Position numbers and translations under genes: made by a program
Shown: piece after piece, positions 15,091-24,016 of the stretch
Layout: every line of letters starts with the position of its first letter
Position numbering within the stretch: the stretch's first letter is position 1
NCBI RefSeq assembly: GCF_042681745.1
Contig: NZ_JBHUGF010000010.1
Coordinates: 62,001-126,000, forward strand
Source: Saccharibacillus nicotianae
Lineage (GTDB): Bacteria > Bacillota > Bacilli > Paenibacillales > Paenibacillaceae
Direction: 5' to 3'
Length of the DNA: 64,000 nt
Notes under the pieces: model-generated
Told to the model about the DNA's origin: nothing
Database searches by the model: none
What the model saw: only the letters and a program-made list of their open reading frames with translations

Positions 15091-16599
15091 TTAGTTACAA
15101 GCGCAGTTCAAAACTGGTTTACGAGCAGCAGTGGTTTCATCCAAGCGTCTTACTGCTGTACCATACGGTGCATTGAGTAGCAATTCAGGATTATCTTTCG
15201 CTTCGCCAGCGATCTGAATCATGGTATCAATAAAAGCATCGAGTGTTTCTTTGCTTTCTGTCTCGGTAGGTTCGATCATAATACATTCTTCTACATTCAG
15301 CGGGAAGTAAACGGTAGGTGGATGGTACCCGAAATCAAGTAATCGTTTGGCAACATCCAGTGTACGAATACCGTACTGTTTGAGCCCTTTACCAGACATT
15401 ACAAACTCATGCTTACATACGCTTGTATAAGGCATTTCATAATGATCTTTGAGACGGTGCATCATATAGTTGGCATTCAGTACAGCACATTCAGATACTC
15501 GGCGTAGACCTTCTGGGCCATAGCTACGAATATACGTATAAGCACGCACTAGAATACCAAAGTTACCATAGTATGCTTTGACGCGACCGATCGAATCAGG
15601 CGAACCGCTACGAAGAGTAAATGTACCATCTTCTAATTTTTCGACAACTGGTTCAGGTAGGAAAGGAAGCAATCTGCTTTTCACACCGACAGGACCTGCA
15701 CCCGGGCCACCGCCACCATGCGGTGTACTCATTGTTTTGTGTAAGTTCAAATGCACCACATCAAAGCCCATATCACCTGGACGGGTAATGCCCATAATTG
15801 CATTGGAGTTCGCACCATCATAATAGAGCAATCCGCCTGCTTCATGGACGATTTGTGCGACTTCACTGATTTGCTTTTCAAAAAGACCCAGTGTATTTGG
15901 GTTGGTTAACATCAGAGCAGCCGTATCTGATCCAACAGCAGCACGAAGTGCATCAAGATCCACTAGCCCTTCTGGTGTCGAAGGAATCGTAATCGTCTGG
16001 AATCCAGCAACGGTAGCACTCGCAGGATTGGTACCATGAGAAGAATCGGGTACGATCACTTTAGTACGATGCTCGCCACGTTTTTCATGATACGCACGAA
16101 TCATCATTAGACCTGTCCATTCACCATGCGCACCAGCAGCAGGTTGCAAAGTCACAGCATCCATACCTGTTAGAGCAGCAAGGTCTTTTTGCAAAGTATG
16201 CATCAATTCCAGTGCACCTTGAATACTTTGCTCTGGTTGATACGGATGAATTTTCGCAAATCCAGCATAACGAGCTACATCTTCGTTCACTTTAGGATTG
16301 TATTTCATTGTACAAGAACCGAGTGGATAGAAGCCATTATCAACACCAAAGTTACGACGGGACAATTCGGTATAATGACGAATCACATCGACTTCATATA
16401 CTTCTGGTAAAGCAGGCTCTTCTTGACGAAGCATTTCCTGCGGAATCAATTGAGATACATCGATACGAGGAACATCACAATCCGGTAAAGAATAACCAAC
16501 TCGACCCGGTTGACTTAGTTCAAAAATCAAAGCTTTTTCAGTAACAACAGCACCTTGTACAGAAGTAACGGTCTCATGGACTACAGTTTCGTTTGTCAT
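15091..16599 (-). CDS. gcvPB: glycine dehydrogenase (decarboxylating) subunit 2
   Basis: PLP-binding half of the split P-protein of the glycine cleavage system: decarboxylates glycine and passes the aminomethyl group to the lipoyl arm of GcvH. 502 residues. The PLP lysine is Lys288 in LHKTMSTPHGGGGPG. The C-terminus ends in a Cys-rich LNCACN. Its ATG overlaps the gcvPA stop as ATGA, so the two subunits are coupled and presumably made in equal amounts. Third gene of the riboswitch-controlled operon gcvT-gcvPA-gcvPB. Confidence 0.96.
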   Translation of the reverse strand: MTNETVVHETVTSVQGAVVTEKALIFELSQPGRVGYSLPDCDVPRIDVSQLIPQEMLRQEEPALPEVYEVDVIRHYTELSRRNFGVDNGFYPLGSCTMKYNPKVNEDVARYAGFAKIHPYQPEQSIQGALELMHTLQKDLAALTGMDAVTLQPAAGAHGEWTGLMMIRAYHEKRGEHRTKVIVPDSSHGTNPASATVAGFQTITIPSTPEGLVDLDALRAAVGSDTAALMLTNPNTLGLFEKQISEVAQIVHEAGGLLYYDGANSNAIMGITRPGDMGFDVVHLNLHKTMSTPHGGGGPGAGPVGVKSRLLPFLPEPVVEKLEDGTFTLRSGSPDSIGRVKAYYGNFGILVRAYTYIRSYGPEGLRRVSECAVLNANYMMHRLKDHYEMPYTSVCKHEFVMSGKGLKQYGIRTLDVAKRLLDFGYHPPTVYFPLNVEECIMIEPTETESKETLDAFIDTMIQIAGEAKDNPELLLNAPYGTAVRRLDETTAARKPVLNCACN

Positions 16600-17951
16600 A
16601 GGATTGCCTCCAGTTCAGTTGCCAATAGATCTATCTCGGCTTTGGTACGCTTCTCTGTGACTGCGAATAAGATATGACCGGACAATTCAGGGTAAGACAA
16701 GCTTAGATCATAACCACCAATCATTCCTTTTGCTAACAATTGAGTATTGATATCAGCGACCGAAGTTCCTTCTGGTAACGCAAGCACGAACTCATTGAAA
16801 AAAGGAGATTGGAACGCTAATTTGACATTAGGGATAGAAGATAATGTGTTAGCAGCATAATGCGCTTTTTGCAAATTGAGATCAGCTACATCTACCATAC
16901 CTTGTCTACCCATCACAGATAGATATACCGATGCGCATAGAGCAAGTAATGCTTGGTTAGAACAAATATTAGAAGTCGCTTTATCACGACGGATATGTTG
17001 TTCACGAGTCTGCAATGTCAACACAAAACCACGTTTACCATCGATATCTTTGGTCTGTCCAACAATTCGTCCCGGCATACGGCGCATTAAAGGTTGAGCA
17101 ACAGCGAAAAATCCACAAGTAGGCCCTCCTAGTGACATAGAGATTCCAAGTGGCTGTGCATCACCAACAACGATATCTGCTCCAAGTTTACCAGGAGATT
17201 CGAGTAATCCTAGTGAGATCGGATTCGTACTAACGACCAGCAAAGCACCTTTGGCATGTGCTAGATCAGCCGCTGCTTGAATCGCTTCAATACCACCAAA
17301 AAAGTTAGGAGATTGGACAAGTACTACAGCCGTCTGTTCGTCTATCGCTTCAGCAAGAACTTGAATATCGGTAACTCCATCTCCATAAGGAACTTCAACC
17401 ACATCCAGATTCAATCCACGAGCGTAACTGCGTACCACTCCGCGGGACTCGGGATGAATAGTTGAAAGAGCAATAATTTTTTTGCGTCCTGTAGCAGATG
17501 CTGCAAGAGAAGCCGCTTCAGCGAGTGCAGTTGCACCATCATACATACTTGCATTAGCAACCGCCATACCTGTTAATTCACAGATATAAGATTGAAATTC
17601 AAAAATCGCTTGTAATTCACCTTGACTGATCTCCGGTTGGTATGGAGTATAGGCTGTATAAAATTCAGAGCGTGAAATCACATGATTGATCACAGAAGGT
17701 AAATGATGGTCGTATAAGCCTGCACCCAGAAAGCTAGTATAACGATCTGTATCTGCATTTTGACCAGCAAGACCGGACATATGACGGGTAAGTGTATATT
17801 CATCCAGCATTTCAGACATAGGCATCGTGCCTTGATAACGAAGAGATGCCGGAATATCTGTAAATAAATCCTCTATCGAAGAAGCACCCACAACTTCTAA
17901 CATTTCAGCTTCATTCTGTGGGGTCATAGGAATATAACGATGCGATTTCAT
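16596..17951 (-). CDS. gcvPA: glycine dehydrogenase (decarboxylating) subunit 1
   Basis: First half of the two-subunit P-protein, 451 residues; folds like a PLP enzyme but lacks the lysine, which subunit 2 provides. The N-terminus RYIPMTPQNEAEMLEVVG and the internal GPTCGFFAV and RMPGRIVGQTKDIDGKRGFV segments are family hallmarks. AAAGGAG lies before the ATG. It follows gcvT by 44 nt and overlaps gcvPB by four bases. Confidence 0.96.
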   Translation of the reverse strand: MKSHRYIPMTPQNEAEMLEVVGASSIEDLFTDIPASLRYQGTMPMSEMLDEYTLTRHMSGLAGQNADTDRYTSFLGAGLYDHHLPSVINHVISRSEFYTAYTPYQPEISQGELQAIFEFQSYICELTGMAVANASMYDGATALAEAASLAASATGRKKIIALSTIHPESRGVVRSYARGLNLDVVEVPYGDGVTDIQVLAEAIDEQTAVVLVQSPNFFGGIEAIQAAADLAHAKGALLVVSTNPISLGLLESPGKLGADIVVGDAQPLGISMSLGGPTCGFFAVAQPLMRRMPGRIVGQTKDIDGKRGFVLTLQTREQHIRRDKATSNICSNQALLALCASVYLSVMGRQGMVDVADLNLQKAHYAANTLSSIPNVKLAFQSPFFNEFVLALPEGTSVADINTQLLAKGMIGGYDLSLSYPELSGHILFAVTEKRTKAEIDLLATELEAIL

Positions 17952-17995
17952 AAAGGTAGACTCCTTTGGGGCAACATATCCGTTGCCTTGTGATT

Positions 17996-19114
17996 TTATT
18001 TAGTGACAGCAGACGCTCGTTTGTAGAAAGGAGCTTTGACCACTTCAGCTTTGAGCATTTTACCGCGAATCTCAAGTTCTATTGGTGTTCCTAGATCAGT
18101 GCTGTCAGCTTCAATTAAAGCAAGTCCAAGATTACGCTTGAGTGTAGGGGATTGAGTTCCTGTAGTGACTTCGCCGATTTGGCGTCCATCTCGATAGACC
18201 GGATAGTGAGGACGAGGAATACCCCGATCGATCATTTCGACTCCGACTAATTTACGAGATAACCCTTTTTCTTTTTGCGCGACTAATGCATCTTTACCTG
18301 TAAAATCATCTTTGTTGAGCTTCACAAAATAACCAAGTCCAGCTTCCAGTGGCGAAATATCGGCGGATAGCTCTTGACCGTAAAGTGGCAGACGAGCTTC
18401 AAAACGAAGCGTATCACGCGCACCTAATCCACAAGGTATCAAGCCAAGTGGTTCTCCAACTTGTAGCAGTTGTTCCCAGATCACCGGAGCGTCGGTAGCA
18501 GATACATACAGTTCATAGCCATCTTCACCGGTATAGCCTGTACGTGAGATGAGAGCATGAACGCCGAAGATTTCAGCTTTATCGATAAAAGAAAATCCGG
18601 CTAGTTCAGCATAACGATCACTTTGCGTAGCCGCTTGCAAAATAGCAACTGCTTGAGGCCCTTGTAAAGCAATTAGTGCTGTTTGTTCTGAAATATTTTC
18701 AAGAGTGACTTGAGCAGGCAAAGACTGCTTCATCCAATCGATATCTTTATCAATATTCGAAGCATTGATCACCAGCATATAATGTTCTTCGCCCAGACGG
18801 TATACCAGTAGATCATCGACTACACCGCCTGTTGGGTAACACATTAATGTGTATTGAGCTTGTCCATCTTGCAGACGAGAAGCATCGTTAGTTAATAATT
18901 GCTGCAAATAAGCGAGTGAACCTTCACCTGAAATGATCACTTCACCCATATGAGAAACATCGAATAATCCTGCTTGTTCACGTACAGCTTCATGTTCTTT
19001 TTGAATTCCTGAAAATTGAACAGGCAATTCCCAACCGCCAAAATCGATACAACGTGGAGAACCGGATTGAGCATAAAGAGCAAAAATCGGCGTGCGCTTC
19101 AGTTCTGTTGTCAT
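17996..19114 (-). CDS. gcvT: aminomethyltransferase (glycine cleavage T-protein)
   Basis: Transfers the methylene group from GcvH-bound aminomethyl to tetrahydrofolate, releasing ammonia. 372 residues. Recognised by HMGEVIISG near the N-terminus, RTGYTGEDGYELY, and GLGARDTLRFEARLPLYG in the folate-binding domain. The ATG at 19114, seven bases after GAGGTG, was preferred over an in-frame GTG three codons earlier. First gene of the operon; its leader contains the glycine riboswitch, so it is induced by glycine. Confidence 0.96.
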   Translation of the reverse strand: MTTELKRTPIFALYAQSGSPRCIDFGGWELPVQFSGIQKEHEAVREQAGLFDVSHMGEVIISGEGSLAYLQQLLTNDASRLQDGQAQYTLMCYPTGGVVDDLLVYRLGEEHYMLVINASNIDKDIDWMKQSLPAQVTLENISEQTALIALQGPQAVAILQAATQSDRYAELAGFSFIDKAEIFGVHALISRTGYTGEDGYELYVSATDAPVIWEQLLQVGEPLGLIPCGLGARDTLRFEARLPLYGQELSADISPLEAGLGYFVKLNKDDFTGKDALVAQKEKGLSRKLVGVEMIDRGIPRPHYPVYRDGRQIGEVTTGTQSPTLKRNLGLALIEADSTDLGTPIELEIRGKMLKAEVVKAPFYKRASAVTK

Positions 19115-19206
19115 GATCGTCACCTCATCAAATTAGTATTGTGGCGAAAAATCGCATATATCATTTGTTTGTAAAAAAAGAATAAAATCATTCGAAAAAG
19201 CTCAAC

Positions 19207-19273
19207 AAAAAAAGACAGAGAGAAAAGGAAATAAGCAGGTACTATACCTGAACTATTTCTTTTTCTCCCTGTC
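19207..19273 (-). terminator. riboswitch expression-platform terminator
   Basis: GACAGGGAGAAAAAGAAATA pairs with TATTTCCTTTTCTCTCTGTC around an inner CAGGTA/TACCTG hairpin, followed by seven T. The 5' arm overlaps the closing P1 strand of the second aptamer, so ligand binding would prevent terminator formation. Confidence 0.88.
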
Positions 19274-19500
19274 CTTGATACCTGAGAGTTACCTTGCACT
19301 TCTAGTCATACTGAGAAGCCACAAGTTTCCCCTTGGGTGATTGGTCGTAATTATTCGGATATCGTCGGTGACCGAATAACGCCAATTCTCTCCAGAGCTG
19401 CGTCCGGTACAGGTCCCTTTTACCTGAGAGATTCACCATCACTGGCTTACTCCTTCGGCGCTGTCATCATTCTGAACAGTCTCTCCCTGTACTTTCATTC
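19264..19500 (-). promoter_or_regulatory. tandem glycine riboswitch
   Basis: Two similar glycine aptamers lie in series on the minus strand: the first at about 19500-19385 (GGGAGAG start, AATCTCTCAGGTAAAAGG core, CTCTGGAGAG end) and the second at about 19384-19264 (CAATCACCCAAGGGGAAACT region, AACTCTCAGGTATCAAGG core, GGACAGGGAGAA end). The repeated CTCTCAGGTA core is diagnostic. It precedes gcvT; glycine binding is known to switch on the operon. Boundaries are approximate. Confidence 0.93.
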
Positions 19501-19568
19501 GCTACATATGATGTTATGTATTTCCGAACATTAAGTATTGAAACAGTGATGAATGTATGTATATTATA

Positions 19569-19597
19569 TTAATACTTGATTCAAAAAGCAATGTCAA
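19569..19597 (-). promoter_or_regulatory. promoter of the gcvT-gcvPA-gcvPB operon
   Basis: On the minus strand TTGACA (19597-19592), 17-nt spacer, TATTAA (19574-19569). It lies back to back with the gcvH promoter. Confidence 0.7.
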
Positions 19598-19602
19598 GAG
19601 TA

Positions 19603-19630
19603 TTGACAGTATAATCTGCCTTGCTATACG
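19603..19630 (+). promoter_or_regulatory. promoter of gcvH
   Basis: TTGACA (19603-19608), 16-nt spacer, TATACG (19625-19630), 46 nt before the start codon. Its -35 is only five bases from the divergent -35 of the gcvT promoter, forming the palindrome TGTCAA-GAGTA-TTGACA. Confidence 0.65.
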
Positions 19631-19676
19631 CTTGTGTGCATGAAGACATCACAACCATGAACCGGAGGAATGAACA

Positions 19677-20069
19677 ATGAGTGAGATTAAAGATCAATTA
19701 CTGTACAGTGCAGAACATGAATGGGTAGAACGCATCAGTGATGATACCGTCCGTATCGGTATTACTGATTTTGCTCAACATCAGCTAGGAGATATCGTGT
19801 TTGTTGAATTGCCACAAGCAGGTGCAGAAGTTGCTTCTGAAGCTGTAATTGGTACGATTGAATCGGTTAAAACTGTATCTGATCTTTTTAGCCCGGTGAC
19901 AGGTACAATCACTAATTTCAATCCTGAATTAGAAACAGAACCTGAACTGGTCAACTCTGATCCTTACGGACGTGGCTGGATGGTAGAAGTAAAAGTTAGC
20001 GGTGATCTAGATACTGCATTATCAAGCCTTTTGAGTGCAGAAGCTTATGCTGAACATGCACAAGACTAA
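19677..20069 (+). CDS. gcvH: glycine cleavage system H protein
   Basis: Lipoyl carrier that shuttles intermediates between the P, T and L proteins; in Bacillales it is also the relay protein for lipoate assembly on other enzymes. 130 residues, normal length. The lipoylated residue is Lys65 in ESVKTVSD. GGAGGAATGAACA precedes the ATG. It is divergent from the other gcv genes and outside riboswitch control, which fits the extra housekeeping role of GcvH. Confidence 0.97.
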   Translation: MSEIKDQLLYSAEHEWVERISDDTVRIGITDFAQHQLGDIVFVELPQAGAEVASEAVIGTIESVKTVSDLFSPVTGTITNFNPELETEPELVNSDPYGRGWMVEVKVSGDLDTALSSLLSAEAYAEHAQD

Positions 20070-20136
20070 GTTGTAAAAAAGTGAATATATACAAAATAAG
20101 TAGATAATATCTAGTTATTTGTATTGTAACAAGATT

Positions 20137-20172
20137 AAGACTGAAAGCCTAGCAGGTGATCAGTCTTTTTTG
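20137..20172 (+). terminator. intrinsic terminator after gcvH
   Basis: AAGACTGA and TCAGTCTT (8 bp) around a 15-nt loop, then TTTT. Confidence 0.75.
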
Positions 20173-20350
20173 GTATTCATTTTTAGTATGTATTGATGTT
20201 TTATAATTTTAGGTTGGAGGAATCTGGATAATACGATAGAATGATTAAATAAAGCAAAAATAGAATTTTTTTACATAGAGCGAATGATATAAATTTCATG
20301 TGATATGAACACTACACTTATGTTATTGATGACTACATCTGGAGGGGAGA

Positions 20351-22786
20351 TTGTTGTCTAAATATCTATATCGTTTATTTTTGATTATGGTGATATTGGG
20401 ATCACTGCCTGTACTGGTCATCGGAATATTTTCGTATACATTAGCAGCCGGCGATGTAGAGCAAAAAGTACAGGATGGTAATGCACAATTGTTGAATGAG
20501 ACTCAATTACGTGTAGATCAGGTACTCAAAACATTACAGTTATCGGCTGTTCAATATGTCAATTCTTCATTGGTAACCGAAACGATGAAACAGCCTTTAC
20601 AATCAGGAGACTTTGAAAAGATACGAAATTTAACAACAGGATTCAACAATTTGCAAACGATTACATCGCTGGACCAGATGCGATTAATTAATTTTGAACA
20701 CAATTGGGTAGTATCAGGAACATCATTTAGTCAAGTGTCTGATGCCGAAGATCAAGCAGTACTTCGATCATATCGGCATAATCGAAATAGTATGTTCTGG
20801 GTAACAGATACATCTATCGCTAATAACGGATATACGTCAAATATAGATATGATGACTGAAAATGAATTAACGGCTACATCTTCCGCCAAGAAAACAAAAG
20901 TAGTCAGTATGGTGTTCAAAATTCCATTATTACCTTCAACCGGTGAGCCGCGTGGGTTGTTAGTATTAGATATTGCCAATGATGAGATCGATAACTGGGT
21001 CACCAGCAGTACACGTCTTGGACAAATCTATGTGTTTGATCAATATCAACAAGAATTTCTAGATAGTGGTCAGAATACACAGTATCCAGGCTTACAAAAT
21101 GAAGTATTTAATCATGTTCATCAAGGGCAACGTCAAGGATTTTTTAACTGGAAAAGTGAAGGTAAAGAAGTAGGCGTGACTTATTCTTCTTCCACATTAA
21201 ACGGGTGGGTATACGTATCTGTTGTATCTATAGGACAGATTACGTCCCAGACAAGAAAAATAGCGATTTTGACAATTAGTGTCTGTGTAGCGATGTTATT
21301 GTTAACCGCTTTGTTGGCTTTTCTTAGCAGTCGTCGTATGTATTCCCCTGTCTCCAAATTGATGCAATTGTTAGGAGCGGGAGAGTCAGCAGATTATACA
21401 ACAGGGCTGAAAGCAGAACAACCGTCTACAATCACCGGATATTTACGTGTTCTATTAGGCAAAAGCAAATCAGCAACTGGATATGATAAAAAGTCTGTGA
21501 AGCGGCGAGACGAATTTGCTTATATTGGTGAACAGGTTGAACGCATGCGCTTAACAGGAAAAGAGCTAGAAGAGCAGATTCGAGAGCAAATCCCGCAGTT
21601 ACGTGAATTATCTGTTATTAAGCTGATTAGCGGGCAGATTCCAGCTAGTGAATTTGAACGTCGTCGCCAAATCTATGGATTTCCTCAACCTGTACATTCT
21701 ATGGCGGTATTGGTGCTACAGATCGATACCGTGCAAGGAACACGTTATGAAGAAACCGACCGGGAACTGCTTTTATTTGCGATTAATAATATGGTGTCTG
21801 AATTAATTTCTGTAGAGCATCGATTTAGCCCTGTATTGATAGAGCAATCGCAAGTCAGTATTCTGGTAGAACCTGTAGACAATGAAGATGCAACTTCATG
21901 GTATCATGCTCAGGCAGAGCGGGTGCGTACTCAGATTCAAGATTATTTGACATTATCGGTTAGTATCGGGATCAGTCGTCCTTTTGAACATTATCAAGGC
22001 GCTCCTGATGCGTATGGAGAAGGATTAGAAGCGCTCAAGCAACGAATGAGTCTGGGGAACAAATTAATTATCCATTTTGAAGATATCGATCATAGTACAG
22101 CTATGGAAGTGGCAGTATATACTCAGCTCAAGCAGTTAGAAGATCGTGTGATTCAATCGCTCCAAAATGGAGATTACGAGCAGACGCCTCTTTATTTTGA
22201 TGAGTATATTCGTCATGTGATGGACAAAGAAATTCATTTTCGCGATTATCCGGTGTTACTGACTCAATTAGCGGCTCGTGTCTATGAGATTGTGCAACAA
22301 AAAGGTGGAACCGTAAATAGTGTGTTAGGCAAAAAAGCATCGTTGCATAAATTGCTTGAGTTACAGACAGTAGAAGAAATTAGGCAGTGGTTTACACAAT
22401 CGTTATTTGAGCCGTTACAGCAGTTTTTGCAAAATCAGGCAGAATCACAGTATATGAATATCGCTGATCAGATGATCCAGATGATTCAACAACGATACGA
22501 GCAAGATTTGTCATTAGAAATGTGTGCAGAACAGCTTAATTTTCATCCGGTGTATTTGAGTCGTGTATTTAAAAAAGAAACAGGAATTAAGTTCAGTGAT
22601 TATGTAGCAGAATATCGAATGAATCAAGCGAAAAAATGGTTAGAAACGACTGACTGGCGAATCGCTGATATTGCAGAAAAATTAAGCTATAGCAACACGA
22701 CAGCATTTATTCGTATTTTCCGCAAAATCGTAGGTACTACTCCTGGAAAATATCGCGAAGAACATCGCAGTCGAAAGTTAATATAA
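20351..22786 (+). CDS. membrane-anchored AraC family regulator
   Basis: 811-residue regulator common in Paenibacillus next to sugar ABC transporters. An N-terminal membrane helix (about 5-27), a ~280-residue extracellular sensor region, a second helix (about 305-328, AILTISVCVAMLLLTALLAF), a long cytoplasmic linker resembling the middle part of YesN-type regulators, and a C-terminal AraC double helix-turn-helix (about 705-805; LSLEMCAEQLNFHPVYLSR first unit, RIFRKIVGTTPGKYR end). Start codon is TTG at 20351 or the adjacent TTG at 20354; GGAGGGGAGA precedes both, and the second has the better spacing. It probably activates the Lpl-type transporter genes immediately downstream, sensing an extracellular sugar or wall fragment. 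Confidence 0.9.
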   Translation: MLSKYLYRLFLIMVILGSLPVLVIGIFSYTLAAGDVEQKVQDGNAQLLNETQLRVDQVLKTLQLSAVQYVNSSLVTETMKQPLQSGDFEKIRNLTTGFNNLQTITSLDQMRLINFEHNWVVSGTSFSQVSDAEDQAVLRSYRHNRNSMFWVTDTSIANNGYTSNIDMMTENELTATSSAKKTKVVSMVFKIPLLPSTGEPRGLLVLDIANDEIDNWVTSSTRLGQIYVFDQYQQEFLDSGQNTQYPGLQNEVFNHVHQGQRQGFFNWKSEGKEVGVTYSSSTLNGWVYVSVVSIGQITSQTRKIAILTISVCVAMLLLTALLAFLSSRRMYSPVSKLMQLLGAGESADYTTGLKAEQPSTITGYLRVLLGKSKSATGYDKKSVKRRDEFAYIGEQVERMRLTGKELEEQIREQIPQLRELSVIKLISGQIPASEFERRRQIYGFPQPVHSMAVLVLQIDTVQGTRYEETDRELLLFAINNMVSELISVEHRFSPVLIEQSQVSILVEPVDNEDATSWYHAQAERVRTQIQDYLTLSVSIGISRPFEHYQGAPDAYGEGLEALKQRMSLGNKLIIHFEDIDHSTAMEVAVYTQLKQLEDRVIQSLQNGDYEQTPLYFDEYIRHVMDKEIHFRDYPVLLTQLAARVYEIVQQKGGTVNSVLGKKASLHKLLELQTVEEIRQWFTQSLFEPLQQFLQNQAESQYMNIADQMIQMIQQRYEQDLSLEMCAEQLNFHPVYLSRVFKKETGIKFSDYVAEYRMNQAKKWLETTDWRIADIAEKLSYSNTTAFIRIFRKIVGTTPGKYREEHRSRKLI

Positions 22787-22844
22787 GACTATTGTAGTTG
22801 AATCTAGCATATATAGAGGTTGAAAAAAGGTTATTTCACACATG

Positions 22845-22892
22845 AAAAAAGAAGCTAAAACCCTGATATAGAAAGGAATAGCTTCTTTTTTT
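22845..22892 (+). terminator. intrinsic terminator after the AraC membrane regulator
   Basis: AAAAAAGAAGCTA pairs with TAGCTTCTTTTTTT around a ~21-nt loop; strong T-run. Confidence 0.85.
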
Positions 22893-22958
22893 ACATATAA
22901 AGCTAAAATTGGATGATAGCCTGTTATCCTTCTGGAAGCGACAATAAGTCTATACAAA

Positions 22959-22972
22959 TGTTAACGCTTTCA
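22959..22972 (+). promoter_or_regulatory. candidate cre (CcpA site) upstream of the Lpl-type transporter
   Basis: TGTTAACGCTTTCA differs from the Bacillus cre consensus TGWAANCGNTNWCA at one position. It ends at the ribosome site of the first permease gene, where bound CcpA would act as a roadblock. HPr in this window keeps the Ser46 needed for CcpA activation. Confidence 0.6.
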
Positions 22973-22985
22973 AGGAGGGTGAAGG

Positions 22986-23945
22986 ATGGAAGCTAAATCA
23001 GTCAAATCATCTACACGTATGCGTACAAAAGAACGTCAGGCGAATATGTCATGGAGGGAATTTTACAAAAATCGTTGGTTATACATTATGTTATTACCCG
23101 GGATTATCTATTTTGTCGTATTCAAATATGTACCGATGTACGGCATTGTGATGGCATTTCAAGATTATGTTCCATACCGGGGCATCTGGGAAAGTAACTG
23201 GGTAGGATTCAAGCATTTTGAACGCTTTTTTAGTGAACCGCAATTTTGGATGTTATTTCGCAATACGCTGATTCTGGCGGTATACAATATTATCTTCTTT
23301 TTCCCTTTACCTATTATTGTATCGTTAATGCTCAATGAAGTGGTGACGGAACGATTTAAACGGTTTGTTCAAACGTTAATCTATGTACCGCATTTTGTCT
23401 CATGGGTAGTTGTTGTCGGTGTATTTTATATGATTTTTACTACAGAAGGCGGAATTTTAAACGAACTGATTTTTGCAATTACCGGTCAAAAAATAGCGTT
23501 TCTACTTGAACCCGGTTGGTTCCGTACGATGATTATTTCGCAATCGATCTGGAAAGAAGTCGGTTGGGGAACAATTATTTTTCTAGCGGCTTTGTCAGGT
23601 GTAGATACTCAATTGTATGAAGCTGCACGTATGGACGGAGCAAGTCGTTGGAGACAATTATGGCATATTACTTTACCGGCTATCCGTAGTACGATCATCA
23701 TTTTACTTATTTTACGTCTGGGTACTTTTTTGGATACTGGATTTGAACAGATTTTCTTAATGCTGACTTCCACGAATCGTGATGTGGGTGAAGTGTTTGA
23801 TACGTACGTGTACGTCAAAGGAATGACGCAAGCACAGTATAGCTATAGTGCTGCTGTTGGATTGTTCAAATCAGTGATTGGCTTGCTGTTAGTTGTCGGA
23901 GCGAATCAATTAGCCAAAAAATGCGGAGAAGAAGGTATCTATTAA
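22986..23945 (+). CDS. ABC transporter permease, LplB type
   Basis: Inner-membrane permease of a carbohydrate ABC importer, 319 residues, six predicted helices after a basic cytoplasmic start (WREFYKNRWLYIMLLPG). The EAA loop that contacts the ATPase is EAARMDGASRWRQLWHITLP at about residues 214-233. The C-terminus GANQLAKKCGEEGIY is typical of LplB proteins. GGAGGGTGAAGG precedes the ATG. It pairs with the next gene. No ATPase gene is nearby; Lpl-type importers usually use a shared MsmX/UgpC-like ATPase encoded elsewhere. Confidence 0.92.
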   Translation: MEAKSVKSSTRMRTKERQANMSWREFYKNRWLYIMLLPGIIYFVVFKYVPMYGIVMAFQDYVPYRGIWESNWVGFKHFERFFSEPQFWMLFRNTLILAVYNIIFFFPLPIIVSLMLNEVVTERFKRFVQTLIYVPHFVSWVVVVGVFYMIFTTEGGILNELIFAITGQKIAFLLEPGWFRTMIISQSIWKEVGWGTIIFLAALSGVDTQLYEAARMDGASRWRQLWHITLPAIRSTIIILLILRLGTFLDTGFEQIFLMLTSTNRDVGEVFDTYVYVKGMTQAQYSYSAAVGLFKSVIGLLLVVGANQLAKKCGEEGIY

Positions 23946-24016
23946 TCTGCATCTATACTTTTAGAAACGATTGGCTAGATATCCAAGTTACTTATCGTCC
24001 GAAAGGAGACAACATC

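Noticed and set aside
15091..17951. Broken gcvP split by a frameshift
   Set aside because: gcvPA and gcvPB are the normal two-subunit form in Bacillales, each full length with an ATGA overlap.
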